This document shows positions 1-8,040 of a DNA stretch of 64,000 bases, piece by piece. Made by a program: the position numbers and the translations under genes. The notes below the pieces were generated by a model. The model was given only the letters and a program-made list of their open reading frames with translations. It had not been told where the DNA came from and searched no databases. Each line of letters starts with the position of its first letter. Positions within the stretch are counted from its first letter, which is position 1. Source of the DNA: Sphingomonas bacterium (lineage in GTDB: Bacteria > Pseudomonadota > Alphaproteobacteria > Sphingomonadales > Sphingomonadaceae); NCBI RefSeq assembly GCF_903642285.1, contig NZ_CAHJWJ010000004.1:1-64000 (forward strand), read 5' to 3'.

Positions 1-698
1 GCATAGGTGTCGGTCTTCTTCGCCGCCTCGTGCAGCGGCCGCGGCAGCGCGCGCGCCACCTTCTTCAACAGCTCGCGCAAGCCAAGGAACTCGCGGCTCG
101 ACACCATGCGGCTGAGATAGGCCGACAAGCCCCCCACCGGCGGCGCGATCGACATGTCGTTGTCGTTCAGGATCACCACCAGCCGATTGCCGGCGGCCTG
201 CGCATTGTTCATCGCCTCATAGGCCATGCCGGCCGACATCGCGCCGTCGCCGATCACCGCGATCGCCTTCCCCGACGCACCGCTCAGCTTGTTCGCCACC
301 GCGAACCCCAGCGCCGCCGAGATCGAGGTCGACGAATGCGCCGCCCCGAACGGGTCGTACTCGCTCTCGCTGCGCCTGGTGAACCCCGACAACCCGCCGC
401 CCTGCCTGAGCGTGCGGATCCGGTCCCGCCTGCCGGTCAGGATCTTGTGCGGATAGCATTGGTGGCCGACGTCCCACACCAGCCGGTCCCGCGGCGTGTC
501 GAACACGTAATGGATCGCCGTCGTCAGCTCGACCACGCCCAACCCCGAGCCCAGATGCCCCCCCGTCGTCCCGACCGCCGAGATCGTCTCCAGCCGCAAC
601 TCGTCCGCCAATTGCCGCAGGTCGGACTGCGGCAGCCCGCGAAGATCGGCGGGGATCGCGATCCGGTCGAGCAAAGGGGTCGGGGGTCGATCACTCAT
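1..698 (-). CDS. dxs: 1-deoxy-D-xylulose-5-phosphate synthase, N-terminal part
   Basis: First 232 codons of DXS, which condenses pyruvate and glyceraldehyde 3-phosphate in the first step of the MEP isoprenoid pathway, in the cytosol. The gene runs off the left edge of the window. The N-terminal thiamine-diphosphate domain is visible: GGHLGS near residues 46-51, the GDGAMSAG motif from residue 150 and the NDND end of the TPP motif near 178-181. The ATG at 698 is chosen because it opens directly into the conserved DXS N-terminus ([13 protein letters not shown]). Family identity is secure; the C-terminal two thirds cannot be judged. Confidence 0.95.
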   Translation of the reverse strand, partial: MSDRPPTPLLDRIAIPADLRGLPQSDLRQLADELRLETISAVGTTGGHLGSGLGVVELTTAIHYVFDTPRDRLVWDVGHQCYPHKILTGRRDRIRTLRQGGGLSGFTRRSESEYDPFGAAHSSTSISAALGFAVANKLSGASGKAIAVIGDGAMSAGMAYEAMNNAQAAGNRLVVILNDNDMSIAPPVGGLSAYLSRMVSSREFLGLRELLKKVARALPRPLHEAAKKTDTY

Positions 699-950
699 TA
701 CGCGGGCTCCTTGCGGCCGCAACTAGCCCAGCTTTCGCCCGTCGCAAATCGGTAACGTCGTGCGAGGGCGTTGGACGGCACGCGCCAAGCGCTTCGCCAT
801 CGCCTCCCGCGCGTCCCTCGCGCCGGGGCGGTCGATCCCGACATGCCCGCCGATTTCGTGTCCAAAACGATCGTCGGCGTCCGCGACCTATACCCATAGG
901 GCTTGATTGGCGCGGCGGGCCTTCCCCGCTTGCGACGGTGTTGATCTAGT

Positions 951-975
951 CGCGCGGTTGGCACCGAACCGCGCG
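951..975. terminator. GC-rich hairpin followed by a T-rich tract
   Basis: A perfect 9-bp stem (CGCGCGGTT / AACCGCGCG, 7-base loop) is followed on the plus strand by a T-rich stretch at 979-996. On the minus strand it lies just past the stop of the small proline-rich gene. The T tract is on the plus-strand side, so it looks like a plus-oriented terminator, although no plus-strand gene ends here. The remaining bases of 699-987 show nothing else recognisable; they should hold the dxs promoter. Confidence 0.4.
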
Positions 976-987
976 GCTATTTCATTT

Positions 988-1170
988 TTATTTTTTAGGC
1001 GGCGATGACGGTGGTTTGACGCCGCTTCCGCCCGAAGGCGGTGTCGCAACGACCTGCGATACCGTAGGCTTATAACCGCCTTGAACTGTGGGTTTCCAAC
1101 CTTTTTCAACAGGCACGTAGCCTTCGTTCAGTGGGCGCGCGGGAGGGGGATTATCCTTTTTCTCGGTCAT
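988..1170 (-). CDS. small proline-rich protein with GYxP motifs, partner of DUF6338
   Basis: A 60-residue protein without a signal peptide or membrane segment. It is rich in Pro, Gly, Ser and Lys, with repeated short motifs of the kind GYVP, GWKPTVQ and GYKPTV, and a PPSSPPKK tail. It starts 12 bases after the DUF6338 gene, and a good Shine-Dalgarno (AGGAG) overlaps that gene's stop codon, so the two are probably co-transcribed and translationally linked. I recall similar short GYQP-type proteins next to DUF6338 genes elsewhere, but could not check this. Function unknown; probably disordered. Base composition is well below the surrounding GC. Confidence 0.7.
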   Translation of the reverse strand: MTEKKDNPPPARPLNEGYVPVEKGWKPTVQGGYKPTVSQVVATPPSGGSGVKPPSSPPKK

Positions 1171-1182
1171 GTCGATCGGCTC

Positions 1183-1773
1183 CTAATAAACTTCGATGAA
1201 ACGAATATCTTTCCCACAAATTAGGATGCCCCGTGCCGGAATCAAAGGGTGCCAAGGATCGCCGTTATCTGGAACTTCCCAAACTTCCTGAATGAACAAG
1301 TCTCGTTCATCGGCGCTTGAGGAAGCAAAAGAGTTTCGTGTCATTTTCCCCGCAACTTGTGAGCCATCGTTAAGCGATATCAAAACCAACGTTTCTTCAA
1401 CGAGGCTGTCGAACAGATAATCCCACGCTGTTGGAAGATGGTGAGCAAGCTTCAAACCGACTTTGTTAGCTATTTTGTAGGACCATTCCCACTGGTGGAC
1501 GAATGCGCTGCAAACGCCTACTACGATCGGTATTATAAAGTTTTGTAGTAAGTCGGCCACCCAAACCGATATCGAAATACCATTGGTTACATTGAACAAT
1601 GGATGAACGACGGCGAAATACGCCGTTGAAATTACTGCGTATGCAATCAGACGATCTTTGAGGTCTGGCATCGATCCGGTAATTGCGCGAGTTCGAATAG
1701 CTGCAATAATTAAGCCGGGCGCTAAAAGGCTCACCAGCCTTATCGTTTCGGTCGCGCTTGGGAACTCGCTCAT
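1183..1773 (-). CDS. DUF6338 family membrane protein
   Basis: A 196-residue protein with three predicted transmembrane stretches in the N-terminal half (about residues 10-28, 42-62 and 70-92) and a soluble C-terminal domain. The tail contains a tryptophan-led segment (WDYLF), LVLISLNDGSQVAGK and a RDLFIQEVWEV stretch, ending in IRFIEVY, which matches my memory of DUF6338. Biochemical role unknown. It lies 140 bases past the 3' end of tRNA-Pro, is clearly AT-richer than its neighbours and forms a two-gene unit with the small downstream GYxP protein. Position and composition suggest horizontal acquisition; no integrase is nearby. Confidence 0.72.
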   Translation of the reverse strand: MSEFPSATETIRLVSLLAPGLIIAAIRTRAITGSMPDLKDRLIAYAVISTAYFAVVHPLFNVTNGISISVWVADLLQNFIIPIVVGVCSAFVHQWEWSYKIANKVGLKLAHHLPTAWDYLFDSLVEETLVLISLNDGSQVAGKMTRNSFASSSADERDLFIQEVWEVPDNGDPWHPLIPARGILICGKDIRFIEVY

Positions 1774-1913
1774 CGATTCCGTTTATCAGAATGCAGACCC
1801 GGCGGACAATCATTCCTTGGCCGTGCGAAGCGATCGATCGCGCGAACTGCTATCCATATGCTACCCGCAAGCCGCGCCGGGCGGGATAGCTGTCGCCAAC
1901 TCATTGAAATTCT

Positions 1914-1990
1914 TGGTCGGGGCGACAGGATTCGAACCTGCGACCCCCACACCCCCAGTGTGATGCGCTACCAGGCTGCGCTACGCCCCG
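1914..1990 (-). tRNA. tRNA-Pro (anticodon GGG)
   Basis: A complete cloverleaf on the minus strand: acceptor CGGGGCG pairing with CGCCCCG, D stem GCGC/GCGC, anticodon stem TCACA/TGTGG around loop CTGGGGG (anticodon GGG), and a T arm with loop TTCGAAT. The discriminator A and the CCA end are encoded. It reads CCC (and wobble CCU) proline codons. Its 3' side abuts the AT-rich DUF6338 patch, a common position for integrated DNA, but no second copy of the tRNA 3' end was found to define an attachment site. Confidence 0.96.
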
Positions 1991-2068
1991 ACCGAGGGTG
2001 TCCGCCGGACACCCGAGCCGCGCGCCCTACGCGCCGTGGCCGGGCGATGCAAGATATTCGCTTCCGAT

Positions 2069-2152
2069 CGTCATCCCGGGCTCGTCCCGGCATCCAGCGT
2101 TACAGGCGATGTCGCTCGCGGCTCTGGATGCCGGGACGCGGCCGGCATGACG
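2069..2152. repeat. intergenic palindromic repeat, family A copy 1
   Basis: An 84-bp imperfect inverted repeat. The left arm starts CGTCATCCCGGGCTCG and the right arm is its near reverse complement, ending in GGCATGACG. A second copy with nearly identical arms lies between atpA and atpG (35485-35569). It resembles the REP/ERIC-like palindromes common in Sphingomonas spacers. It sits between tRNA-Pro and the ABM gene. Confidence 0.8.
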
Positions 2153-2156
2153 GAGA

Positions 2157-2465
2157 TCAATCCCCGATCAGCGTGCGCCAGAATTGGCCGTCCCAGGCCT
2201 TCACGCTCACATCCTCCACGGCATAGTCGCGCAAGGATCGGCCGAATGCCTTTTGATGCGGCTGATCGCCATGCGCGGCGAGCGCCTCGGGCGAGGCCCA
2301 GCGTTCGCTGATCCGGATCGTGTCGGGTTCGGCGGCGTCGAACGCGAAGCTGTAATGTTCGCAGCCATCCTCCGCCCCGACATCGGCCATGTGCTTGACC
2401 ATCACGTCCCTCGCCCTGGCCGCTTCGCCCGCCTTCATGCGGATATGGCCCATCACCAGGATCAT
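2157..2465 (-). CDS. antibiotic biosynthesis monooxygenase (ABM) domain protein
   Basis: A 102-residue single-domain protein of the ABM/putative quinol monooxygenase family, a small dimeric alpha/beta ferredoxin-like fold. Recognisable elements are the opening strand ILVMGHIRMK, the Y-x-F strand (EHYSFAFD), a SERWASPEALAAH helix start and the carboxy strand VSVKAWDG. Members oxidise quinols or act as heme/peroxide-related monooxygenases; the substrate here is unknown. The ATG at 2465 has an AAAAGGAGAG ribosome site; a longer reading frame upstream to 2594 has no family similarity. Cytosolic, monocistronic. Confidence 0.85.
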   Translation of the reverse strand: MILVMGHIRMKAGEAARARDVMVKHMADVGAEDGCEHYSFAFDAAEPDTIRISERWASPEALAAHGDQPHQKAFGRSLRDYAVEDVSVKAWDGQFWRTLIGD

Positions 2466-2605
2466 CCTCGCTCTCCTTTTCGCGTACCCTTGCGGGCCCG
2501 CATAGCGCGGTCCGGTCGGTTGCGCGAGCGGGCGTCCGGTGATAGCGGGCGGCGCATCTTTCGAGCGGGCACAGTCCGCCTGCCGCACCAACATGTCGGG
2601 ATCCC

Positions 2606-2944
2606 ATGCTCATTTCCCCAGCCTATGCCCAGGCCGCCGCCGGTGCCGCGCCGGGCGGTCTCGCGTCGATCGTCAGCTTCCTGCCGCTCGTCCTCGTCTT
2701 CATCGTCTTCTATTTCCTGATGATCCGCCCGCAGCAAAAGCGCGTGCGGATGCTGCAGACCGCGGTGGCGGCGGTGAAGAAGAACGATAATGTCGTGACC
2801 GCGGGCGGCATCGTCGGCAAGGTGACGCGCGTCGAGGATTCGCATGTCGAGGTCGAGATCGCACCCAACGTCCGCATCCGCGTGGTGAAGGCGACGCTGG
2901 CCGAGGTCCTGACGCCCGCGTCGGCCAAGCCCGCGAACGACTGA
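2606..2944 (+). CDS. yajC: preprotein translocase subunit YajC
   Basis: A 112-residue inner-membrane accessory of the Sec translocon, binding SecDF. One transmembrane helix at about residues 22-40 (SFLPLVLVFIVFYFLMI) is followed by the hallmark RPQQKR and a cytosolic domain containing VVTAGGIVGKV and VEIAPNVRIRV. First gene of yajC-secD-secF-Mth938; secD begins four bases after its stop. Length is normal for the family. Confidence 0.97.
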   Translation: MLISPAYAQAAAGAAPGGLASIVSFLPLVLVFIVFYFLMIRPQQKRVRMLQTAVAAVKKNDNVVTAGGIVGKVTRVEDSHVEVEIAPNVRIRVVKATLAEVLTPASAKPAND

Positions 2945-2948
2945 CTCC

Positions 2949-4535
2949 ATGCTCGATTTCCCGCGCTGGAAGATCGCGTCGATCATCGGCCTACTGGCGG
3001 TGCTGTGCGCGCTCGCGATCCCGAGTTTCCTGCCCGAACACGTGACCGACCGCTGGCCGGTGCATCCGCGGATCAACAAGGGGCTCGACCTCGCGGGCGG
3101 CAGCTATCTGCTGCTCGAGGCGGACACCGCCGATCTGGCGAACACCCGCATCGAGACGATGCGCGACCAGGTCGCGACCGAGATGCGTCGCGGCACGCCG
3201 TCGATCCAGATCGGCGACATCTCGGTGCGCAACGGCCAACTCAGCTTCATGCTGCGCGATCCGAGCCAGGTCGATGCGGCGCGCGAGCGGCTGCTGACGA
3301 TCACCGGCGGCGGTGCCGGGATGACCGGGCAGCGGCAATGGGACATCGGCGTCGTCGATACCAGCCGCTTCGTGCTGACCCCGACCCAGGCCGGGCTGAC
3401 GCAGGCGATCCAGATCGCGATGCAGGACGCGACCGAGGTCGTGCGCCGCCGCATCGACGAACTGGGCACGCGCGAGCCGACCATCGTCCAGCAGGGCGAC
3501 AACCGCATCGTCGTGCAGGTGCCGGGGTTACAGAACCCGCAGGCGCTGAAGGACCTGCTCGGCAAGACCGCGAAGCTGGAATTCAAGCTGGTCGATCAGA
3601 CCGCGAATCCGGTCGACGTCGCGAAGGGCATCGCCCCGCTGGGCAGCCAGATCCTGCCGTTGCAGCAGGGAGGTTTCATCGCGGTAAAGCGTTCAGCGAT
3701 CATCACCGGCGACCAGCTGTCCGACGCGCGGCAGAGCTTCGATCAACAGTCCAACGCGCCCAACATCACGATCACGTTCAACAGCCAGGGCGGCAGCCGT
3801 TTCGCACGGGTGACGCAGGAGAATGTCGGCAAGCCGTTCGCCATCATCATCGACAACAAGGTGATCTCGGCCCCCACCATCGAGACCGCGATCCTGGGCG
3901 GCAGCGCGGTCATCACCGGTAACTATACCGTGCAGAGCGCGAACGAGATGGCCATCGCGCTCCGCTCGGGCAAGCTGGCGATCGGGCTCAAGGTCATCGA
4001 AGAGTCGACGGTGCGCGCCGAACTCGGCGACGATTCGATCCGGGCGGGCGTTCTCGCCTCCGCGGTCGCGGTCGCGTTGGTGGTCGTGTTCATGTTCATG
4101 ACCTATGGCCGGTTCGGTTTCTATGCGAACCTCGCGGTCGTCATCAACGTCTTCGTCATCCTGGGCGTGCTCGCGCTCATCAATGGCACGCTGACGTTAC
4201 CGGGGATCGCGGGTTTCGTGCTGACGATCGGCACTGCGGTCGACGCGAACGTTCTCATCAACGAACGCATTCGAGAGGAACGGCGGCGCGGGCGTAGCAT
4301 CGTGCAGTCCGTCGAACTCGGCTATAAGGAAGCCAGCCGGACGATCTTCGAAGCGAACATGACGCATGGCATATCGGCGGTCATCATGTTCGTCCTCGGC
4401 TCCGGGCCGGTGAAGGGATTCGCGGTCGTGCTCTTGATCGGCATCGCGACATCGGTCTTCACCGCGGTGACGTTCACGCGCATGCTGGTCGCGATGTGGA
4501 TCCGCCGCAACAAGCCGAAGACGATGAACATATGA
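2949..4535 (+). CDS. secD: protein translocase subunit SecD
   Basis: A 528-residue RND-like inner-membrane protein that uses the proton gradient to pull exported proteins through the Sec channel. It has an N-terminal membrane anchor (residues 5-20), a periplasmic P1 domain with NKGLDLAGGSYLLLEAD, and a C-terminal five-helix region with the SecD signature GTAVDANVLINERIREE. It lies 4 bases downstream of yajC, and its stop overlaps the secF start (ATGA), so SecD and SecF are translationally coupled. Length is typical of the alphaproteobacterial form. Confidence 0.97.
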   Translation: MLDFPRWKIASIIGLLAVLCALAIPSFLPEHVTDRWPVHPRINKGLDLAGGSYLLLEADTADLANTRIETMRDQVATEMRRGTPSIQIGDISVRNGQLSFMLRDPSQVDAARERLLTITGGGAGMTGQRQWDIGVVDTSRFVLTPTQAGLTQAIQIAMQDATEVVRRRIDELGTREPTIVQQGDNRIVVQVPGLQNPQALKDLLGKTAKLEFKLVDQTANPVDVAKGIAPLGSQILPLQQGGFIAVKRSAIITGDQLSDARQSFDQQSNAPNITITFNSQGGSRFARVTQENVGKPFAIIIDNKVISAPTIETAILGGSAVITGNYTVQSANEMAIALRSGKLAIGLKVIEESTVRAELGDDSIRAGVLASAVAVALVVVFMFMTYGRFGFYANLAVVINVFVILGVLALINGTLTLPGIAGFVLTIGTAVDANVLINERIREERRRGRSIVQSVELGYKEASRTIFEANMTHGISAVIMFVLGSGPVKGFAVVLLIGIATSVFTAVTFTRMLVAMWIRRNKPKTMNI

Positions 4536-5503
4536 AACTGCTCAAGCTCGTCCCCGACAACACGAACATCGACTTCGTGTCCTTACGCAAATGGGCGTTC
4601 GGGCTGACGCTGCTGCTGTCGATCGTTGCGGTCGGGCTCGTCGTCGCGCGCGGCCTGAACTTCGGCGTCGATTTCAAGGGCGGCCTGATGATCGAGGAGA
4701 AGTTCGCCTCCGCCCCCGATCTCGACCGCGTCCGCACCACCATCGACCGGCTGAACTACGGTGAGGCCGCGCTGCAGCAATATGCCGATGCGACGATCGT
4801 CTCGATCCGCCTGCCGGTGCAGCAAAGTGCCGACGAAGGTGCGACCAACGCCGTCGTGAAGACGGTCGAGGCGACGCTGGCCAAGGCGTTCCCGGGTGCC
4901 ACCTTCACGCGCTATTCCACCGTGTCGGGCAAGGTGTCGGGCGAATTGGTGCGGAGCGGAATGCTGGCCGTCGCGCTGGCGGTGCTCGGCATCGGGCTGT
5001 TCGCGATGCTGCGATTCGAATGGCAGTTCGGCGTGTCGACCGTCGTCGCGATCGTCCACGATCTGCTGATGACGCTCGGCTTCTTCGCGCTGACCCGGTT
5101 CGAATTCGACCTGAACATCATCGCGGCGATACTGACGATCATCGGCTATTCGATCAACGACAAGATCGTGATCGACGACCGGATCCGCGAGAACATGCGC
5201 CGCTATCGCAAGATGGACATGCGCGAGATCATCAACCTGTCGGTCAACGAAACGCTGCCGCGGACGGTGATGACGTCGGCGACGATCCTGCTCGCGCTGT
5301 TCGCGCTCCTGCTGCTCGGCGGACATGTGTTGCGCGGGTTCACCGCGGCGATGATCCTGGGTATCTTCGTCGGGACCTATTCGTCGATCTACGTTTCGTC
5401 GTCGCTGCTCATCACGCTCGGTCTGCGCGCGGAACCGACGCGCGCACGGCCGGGGACGCTCGACAATGCCGAGCGGGTCGGGCCGAAGCGCGACGTGCGC
5501 TGA
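4532..5503 (+). CDS. secF: protein translocase subunit SecF
   Basis: A 323-residue inner-membrane partner of SecD. The N-terminal transmembrane helix precedes the conserved LNFGVDFKGGLMIE box (about residues 39-52); the C-terminal five-helix unit carries the SecF signature GYSINDKIVIDDRIRENMR. The start is the ATG inside the secD stop overlap; an in-frame upstream methionine at 4496 falls inside secD and is rejected. The C-terminal tail after the last helix is short and basic. Confidence 0.97.
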   Translation: MKLLKLVPDNTNIDFVSLRKWAFGLTLLLSIVAVGLVVARGLNFGVDFKGGLMIEEKFASAPDLDRVRTTIDRLNYGEAALQQYADATIVSIRLPVQQSADEGATNAVVKTVEATLAKAFPGATFTRYSTVSGKVSGELVRSGMLAVALAVLGIGLFAMLRFEWQFGVSTVVAIVHDLLMTLGFFALTRFEFDLNIIAAILTIIGYSINDKIVIDDRIRENMRRYRKMDMREIINLSVNETLPRTVMTSATILLALFALLLLGGHVLRGFTAAMILGIFVGTYSSIYVSSSLLITLGLRAEPTRARPGTLDNAERVGPKRDVR

Positions 5504-5518
5504 CATGGGGATGGCCGC

Positions 5519-5890
5519 GTGAGGATGGACCGGGCGAGCGGTGCGGACGGTCCGCTCGTCTCGTCGATCGGCCCGCAGGGGTTCCGGGTCGATGACGGCT
5601 ATTACTCCGCCCTGCTGCTGACCCCGGCGCGGGCCGACCTGTGGTCGCCGCCGTCGATCGAGACGCTGGATATCGATGCGCTTGCGGCGCTGGTCGCGAT
5701 GCGGCCCGAGTTCATCCTGATCGGCACCGGGGCGAACCTGGTCCGGCCGCCGGTCGCGCTGATCCGGGCGCTCGAGGCGCAGGAGATCGGTGTCGAGGCC
5801 ATGGACAGCCGTGCCGCCGCGCGCGCCTGGGGCGTCCTGCGTGCCGAACGACGGGCGATCGCCGCGGCGCTTTATCCTCTGGCCGAATAG
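5519..5890 (+). CDS. Mth938-like domain protein (DUF498/NDUFAF3 family)
   Basis: A 123-residue protein of the Mth938-like fold, related to the mitochondrial complex I assembly factor NDUFAF3; bacterial function is not firmly known. Family features are FRVDDGYYSALLLTP near the N-terminus, PEFILIGTGANLV in the middle and GVEAMDSRAAARAWGVL near the end. It lies 15 bases after secF, a frequent arrangement in alphaproteobacteria. The start is GTG at 5519 or ATG at 5525. Its 3' end overlaps the convergent glycosyltransferase by 19 bases. Confidence 0.85.
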   Translation: MRMDRASGADGPLVSSIGPQGFRVDDGYYSALLLTPARADLWSPPSIETLDIDALAALVAMRPEFILIGTGANLVRPPVALIRALEAQEIGVEAMDSRAAARAWGVLRAERRAIAAALYPLAE

Positions 5891-7041
5891 CGTGCGACCA
5901 GTCCGGTCAGGTGCGCATGCAGCGCATCGGTATTCGCCTGCCACGTAAATCCCATAGCATATCGCCGAACGGTTTCCGCCGCTGGCGGATCGGCGAGCAA
6001 CGCGACGATCGCGTCGGCGAAAGCATCCGGGGTCCGCGCCACGACCCGCCCCGAGTCGTCGCCCGTCACCACCTCACGCGCGCCGCCCGCGTCGGTGATG
6101 ACGATGGGTGTGCCGCAGGCAAGCGATTCGACCCAGACGTTCGCCAACCCTTCGGACGACGACGCGAGCGCCATCGCATCGGCGGCGGCGAACAGCGCCG
6201 GCAGATCGGCATGCGGCACCGCGCCGAGCAGCCGGACGCGATCGCTCACGCCGACATGGTCGATCAGGCCCTGCAGTCGGGTACGCTCCGGCCCTTCGCC
6301 CGCGATTCGCAGTGAAACGCCCGGCAACCGCGCGACCGCTTCGATGACGATGTCGTGCCCCTTGCGCGGGATCAGCGCGCCGACCGCGACGACCAGCGGC
6401 CCGGTCATCCCGAGCGCGCGTTTGCCCAAAGTCCGGTCGGCAGGTGCGAATCGGTCGAGATCGACACCCGTGCGATGCACGCGGATCCGATCCGCGGGCA
6501 TCCCGAGCGCGACCATGTCCGCCTTCATCGCCTGCGACACGGCCAGCAGACCCACCGCCGCTCTCCCCGCCGCCGCCACTTGCGCGCCGGTCCTGGATGT
6601 CGTGCCCCAGTGATGGATGTCGGCACCCCGCGCCTTGATCGATACCGGCACGCCGTAACGACGACCGAGCGCGACCGCGGCCGGTCCATCGGGAAAGAAG
6701 AACGAGGCGTCGATCACGTCGAACCTACCGGCGACGGAATCGAGCACCCGCGCCACCGCTTTCTCGACCGCACGTGCATGAAACCGCCCGTCGGTGAACG
6801 GCCAAACCGTGAAGCGCGGGCGGTGGACGGTGACGCCCTTCCAGTCCTCGACCAACGGCAGTGCGGCGAGCGGCGCGTATCGCCCGATCGCCGGGCCCGG
6901 CGGCAACCCGATCGGTGCGACGACGGTCAGCGCGACATCGTCCCGCGCGGCGAGGCTCAGCGTCTGCCGCTCCACGAACACGCCGAAATTGGGGCGCGAG
7001 ACGTCCGGGAAGAGGGTCGAGAGGGTTACGACGCGGAGCAT
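5872..7041 (-). CDS. glycosyltransferase family 4 protein
   Basis: A 389-residue GT-B retaining glycosyltransferase. The C-terminal half has the GVDLDRF strand (192-198), a PRKGHD loop contacting the donor phosphate (225-230), and the EX7E motif with E297 and E305 (EGLANVWVE). The N-terminal half carries DASFFFPDG and KARGADIHHW. Donor and acceptor cannot be told from sequence; exopolysaccharide or lipid-linked glycan assembly is likely. It stands downstream of manA on the same strand, separated by 58 bases that hold a repeat remnant, so supply of mannose precursors may be linked, but this is inference. Confidence 0.9.
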   Translation of the reverse strand: MLRVVTLSTLFPDVSRPNFGVFVERQTLSLAARDDVALTVVAPIGLPPGPAIGRYAPLAALPLVEDWKGVTVHRPRFTVWPFTDGRFHARAVEKAVARVLDSVAGRFDVIDASFFFPDGPAAVALGRRYGVPVSIKARGADIHHWGTTSRTGAQVAAAGRAAVGLLAVSQAMKADMVALGMPADRIRVHRTGVDLDRFAPADRTLGKRALGMTGPLVVAVGALIPRKGHDIVIEAVARLPGVSLRIAGEGPERTRLQGLIDHVGVSDRVRLLGAVPHADLPALFAAADAMALASSSEGLANVWVESLACGTPIVITDAGGAREVVTGDDSGRVVARTPDAFADAIVALLADPPAAETVRRYAMGFTWQANTDALHAHLTGLVARYSARG

Positions 7042-7067
7042 GTCCCGGGAAGCCTAGCGGGTAAACG

Positions 7068-7097
7068 TAAATTCCTCCTCGTGCCGGGGAGGATTTA
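7068..7097. repeat. solo terminal repeat related to the ileS-inserted element
   Basis: A 30-bp hairpin (TAAATTCCTCC ... GGAGGATTTA) in the spacer between manA and the glycosyltransferase gene. Aligned by eye, 7069-7092 matches 20 of 24 positions of the terminal inverted repeat of the 138-bp element inside ileS (60764-60901). It may be a remnant or solo end of that family and may also act as a transcription terminator or attenuator. Confidence 0.6.
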
Positions 7098-7099
7098 AG

Positions 7100-7924
7100 T
7101 TACAGCCGCGTCGTCCCCGGATATGCGACCAGCACGTCCGCATCCTCGCTCGTCCGCACCGTCTCGCTACCCGTCATCGTCGCGCATTCGCCCGCCTTGA
7201 CGGTTACGTCCGCAACCGATCCCTCGCCCTTGATCGGCACGATCCAGGCGGTGGTGCCTTCGGGTAGTGAGACCTGGTGGTCGCCGCCCGACCAGCGTTC
7301 CAGGACGAATTTCGGCCCCTCGACCAGGATCGTGCGATCCGGCGCGACCTGTCCGGGGGAGACGATCGGGGCATACGGCACCGGGTTCGCGACCGCGATC
7401 CCGTCTTTCAGGTGCAATTCGCGGTCGCTGCCATAATCGTACAGCCGATAGGTCGTTTCCGAATTCTGCTGCACCTCGATACAGGTCAGCCCGCCGCCGA
7501 TCGCATGGATCGTCCCGCTCGCGCAGTACATGAAATCGCCCGCCTTCACCGGCTTCCAATCGAGATCGTCCTCGATCGATCCGTCGAGCGCATCCGCACG
7601 CAGCGTATCGCGCGACATCGACACCTTCGTACCCACCGCGATCACGGCATCGGGGTCGGCCTGCAGGATCGTCCAGCATTCGTCCTTGCCGCGCGGCAGG
7701 CCGCGTTCATGCGCCTGGTCGTCGTCGGGGTGGACCTGCACCGACAATTTCTCGCCGGGAAACAGATATTTGATCAGCAGATCGGGCTTCGTATCACCCG
7801 GCTCCTGGAACCAGACCTCGCCGATCGGCGCATCGTCCGGCCTGGGGTTCTCGAACCCCGGAAACAGGTCGTGCCGCCCCCATGGCTTCTCGACACGGTG
7901 GGTCTGGAGCAGCGTGGCGGGCAT
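7100..7924 (-). CDS. manA: class I mannose-6-phosphate isomerase
   Basis: A 274-residue zinc cupin enzyme interconverting mannose 6-phosphate and fructose 6-phosphate, feeding GDP-mannose and glycan synthesis. Visible are PWGRHDL near the start, the zinc-site motif QVHPDD (63-68) with nearby H72, and the KDECWTIL stretch (80-87) with a metal-binding Glu. A second cupin half follows. It is shorter than the E. coli enzyme (about 390) and matches the compact form found in alphaproteobacteria. Divergent from bamD; probably the promoter-proximal gene for the glycosyltransferase downstream. Confidence 0.9.
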   Translation of the reverse strand: MPATLLQTHRVEKPWGRHDLFPGFENPRPDDAPIGEVWFQEPGDTKPDLLIKYLFPGEKLSVQVHPDDDQAHERGLPRGKDECWTILQADPDAVIAVGTKVSMSRDTLRADALDGSIEDDLDWKPVKAGDFMYCASGTIHAIGGGLTCIEVQQNSETTYRLYDYGSDRELHLKDGIAVANPVPYAPIVSPGQVAPDRTILVEGPKFVLERWSGGDHQVSLPEGTTAWIVPIKGEGSVADVTVKAGECATMTGSETVRTSEDADVLVAYPGTTRL

Positions 7925-8040
7925 GGCGAAACGTCCTTTCGGGATGGGATCGCCAGCGCGAACGCGCGATCATGGCCCCACGATCCGTCGGGCGTAAAGC
8001 TATTGTTCGCGGAGGGGCGGGTGCGCTAAGGACTGCGGCG

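Noticed and set aside
1774-1913. Attachment-site duplication of the tRNA-Pro 3' end bounding an island
   Set aside because: No second copy of the tRNA 3' sequence was found around 700-1800, so island boundaries cannot be supported.
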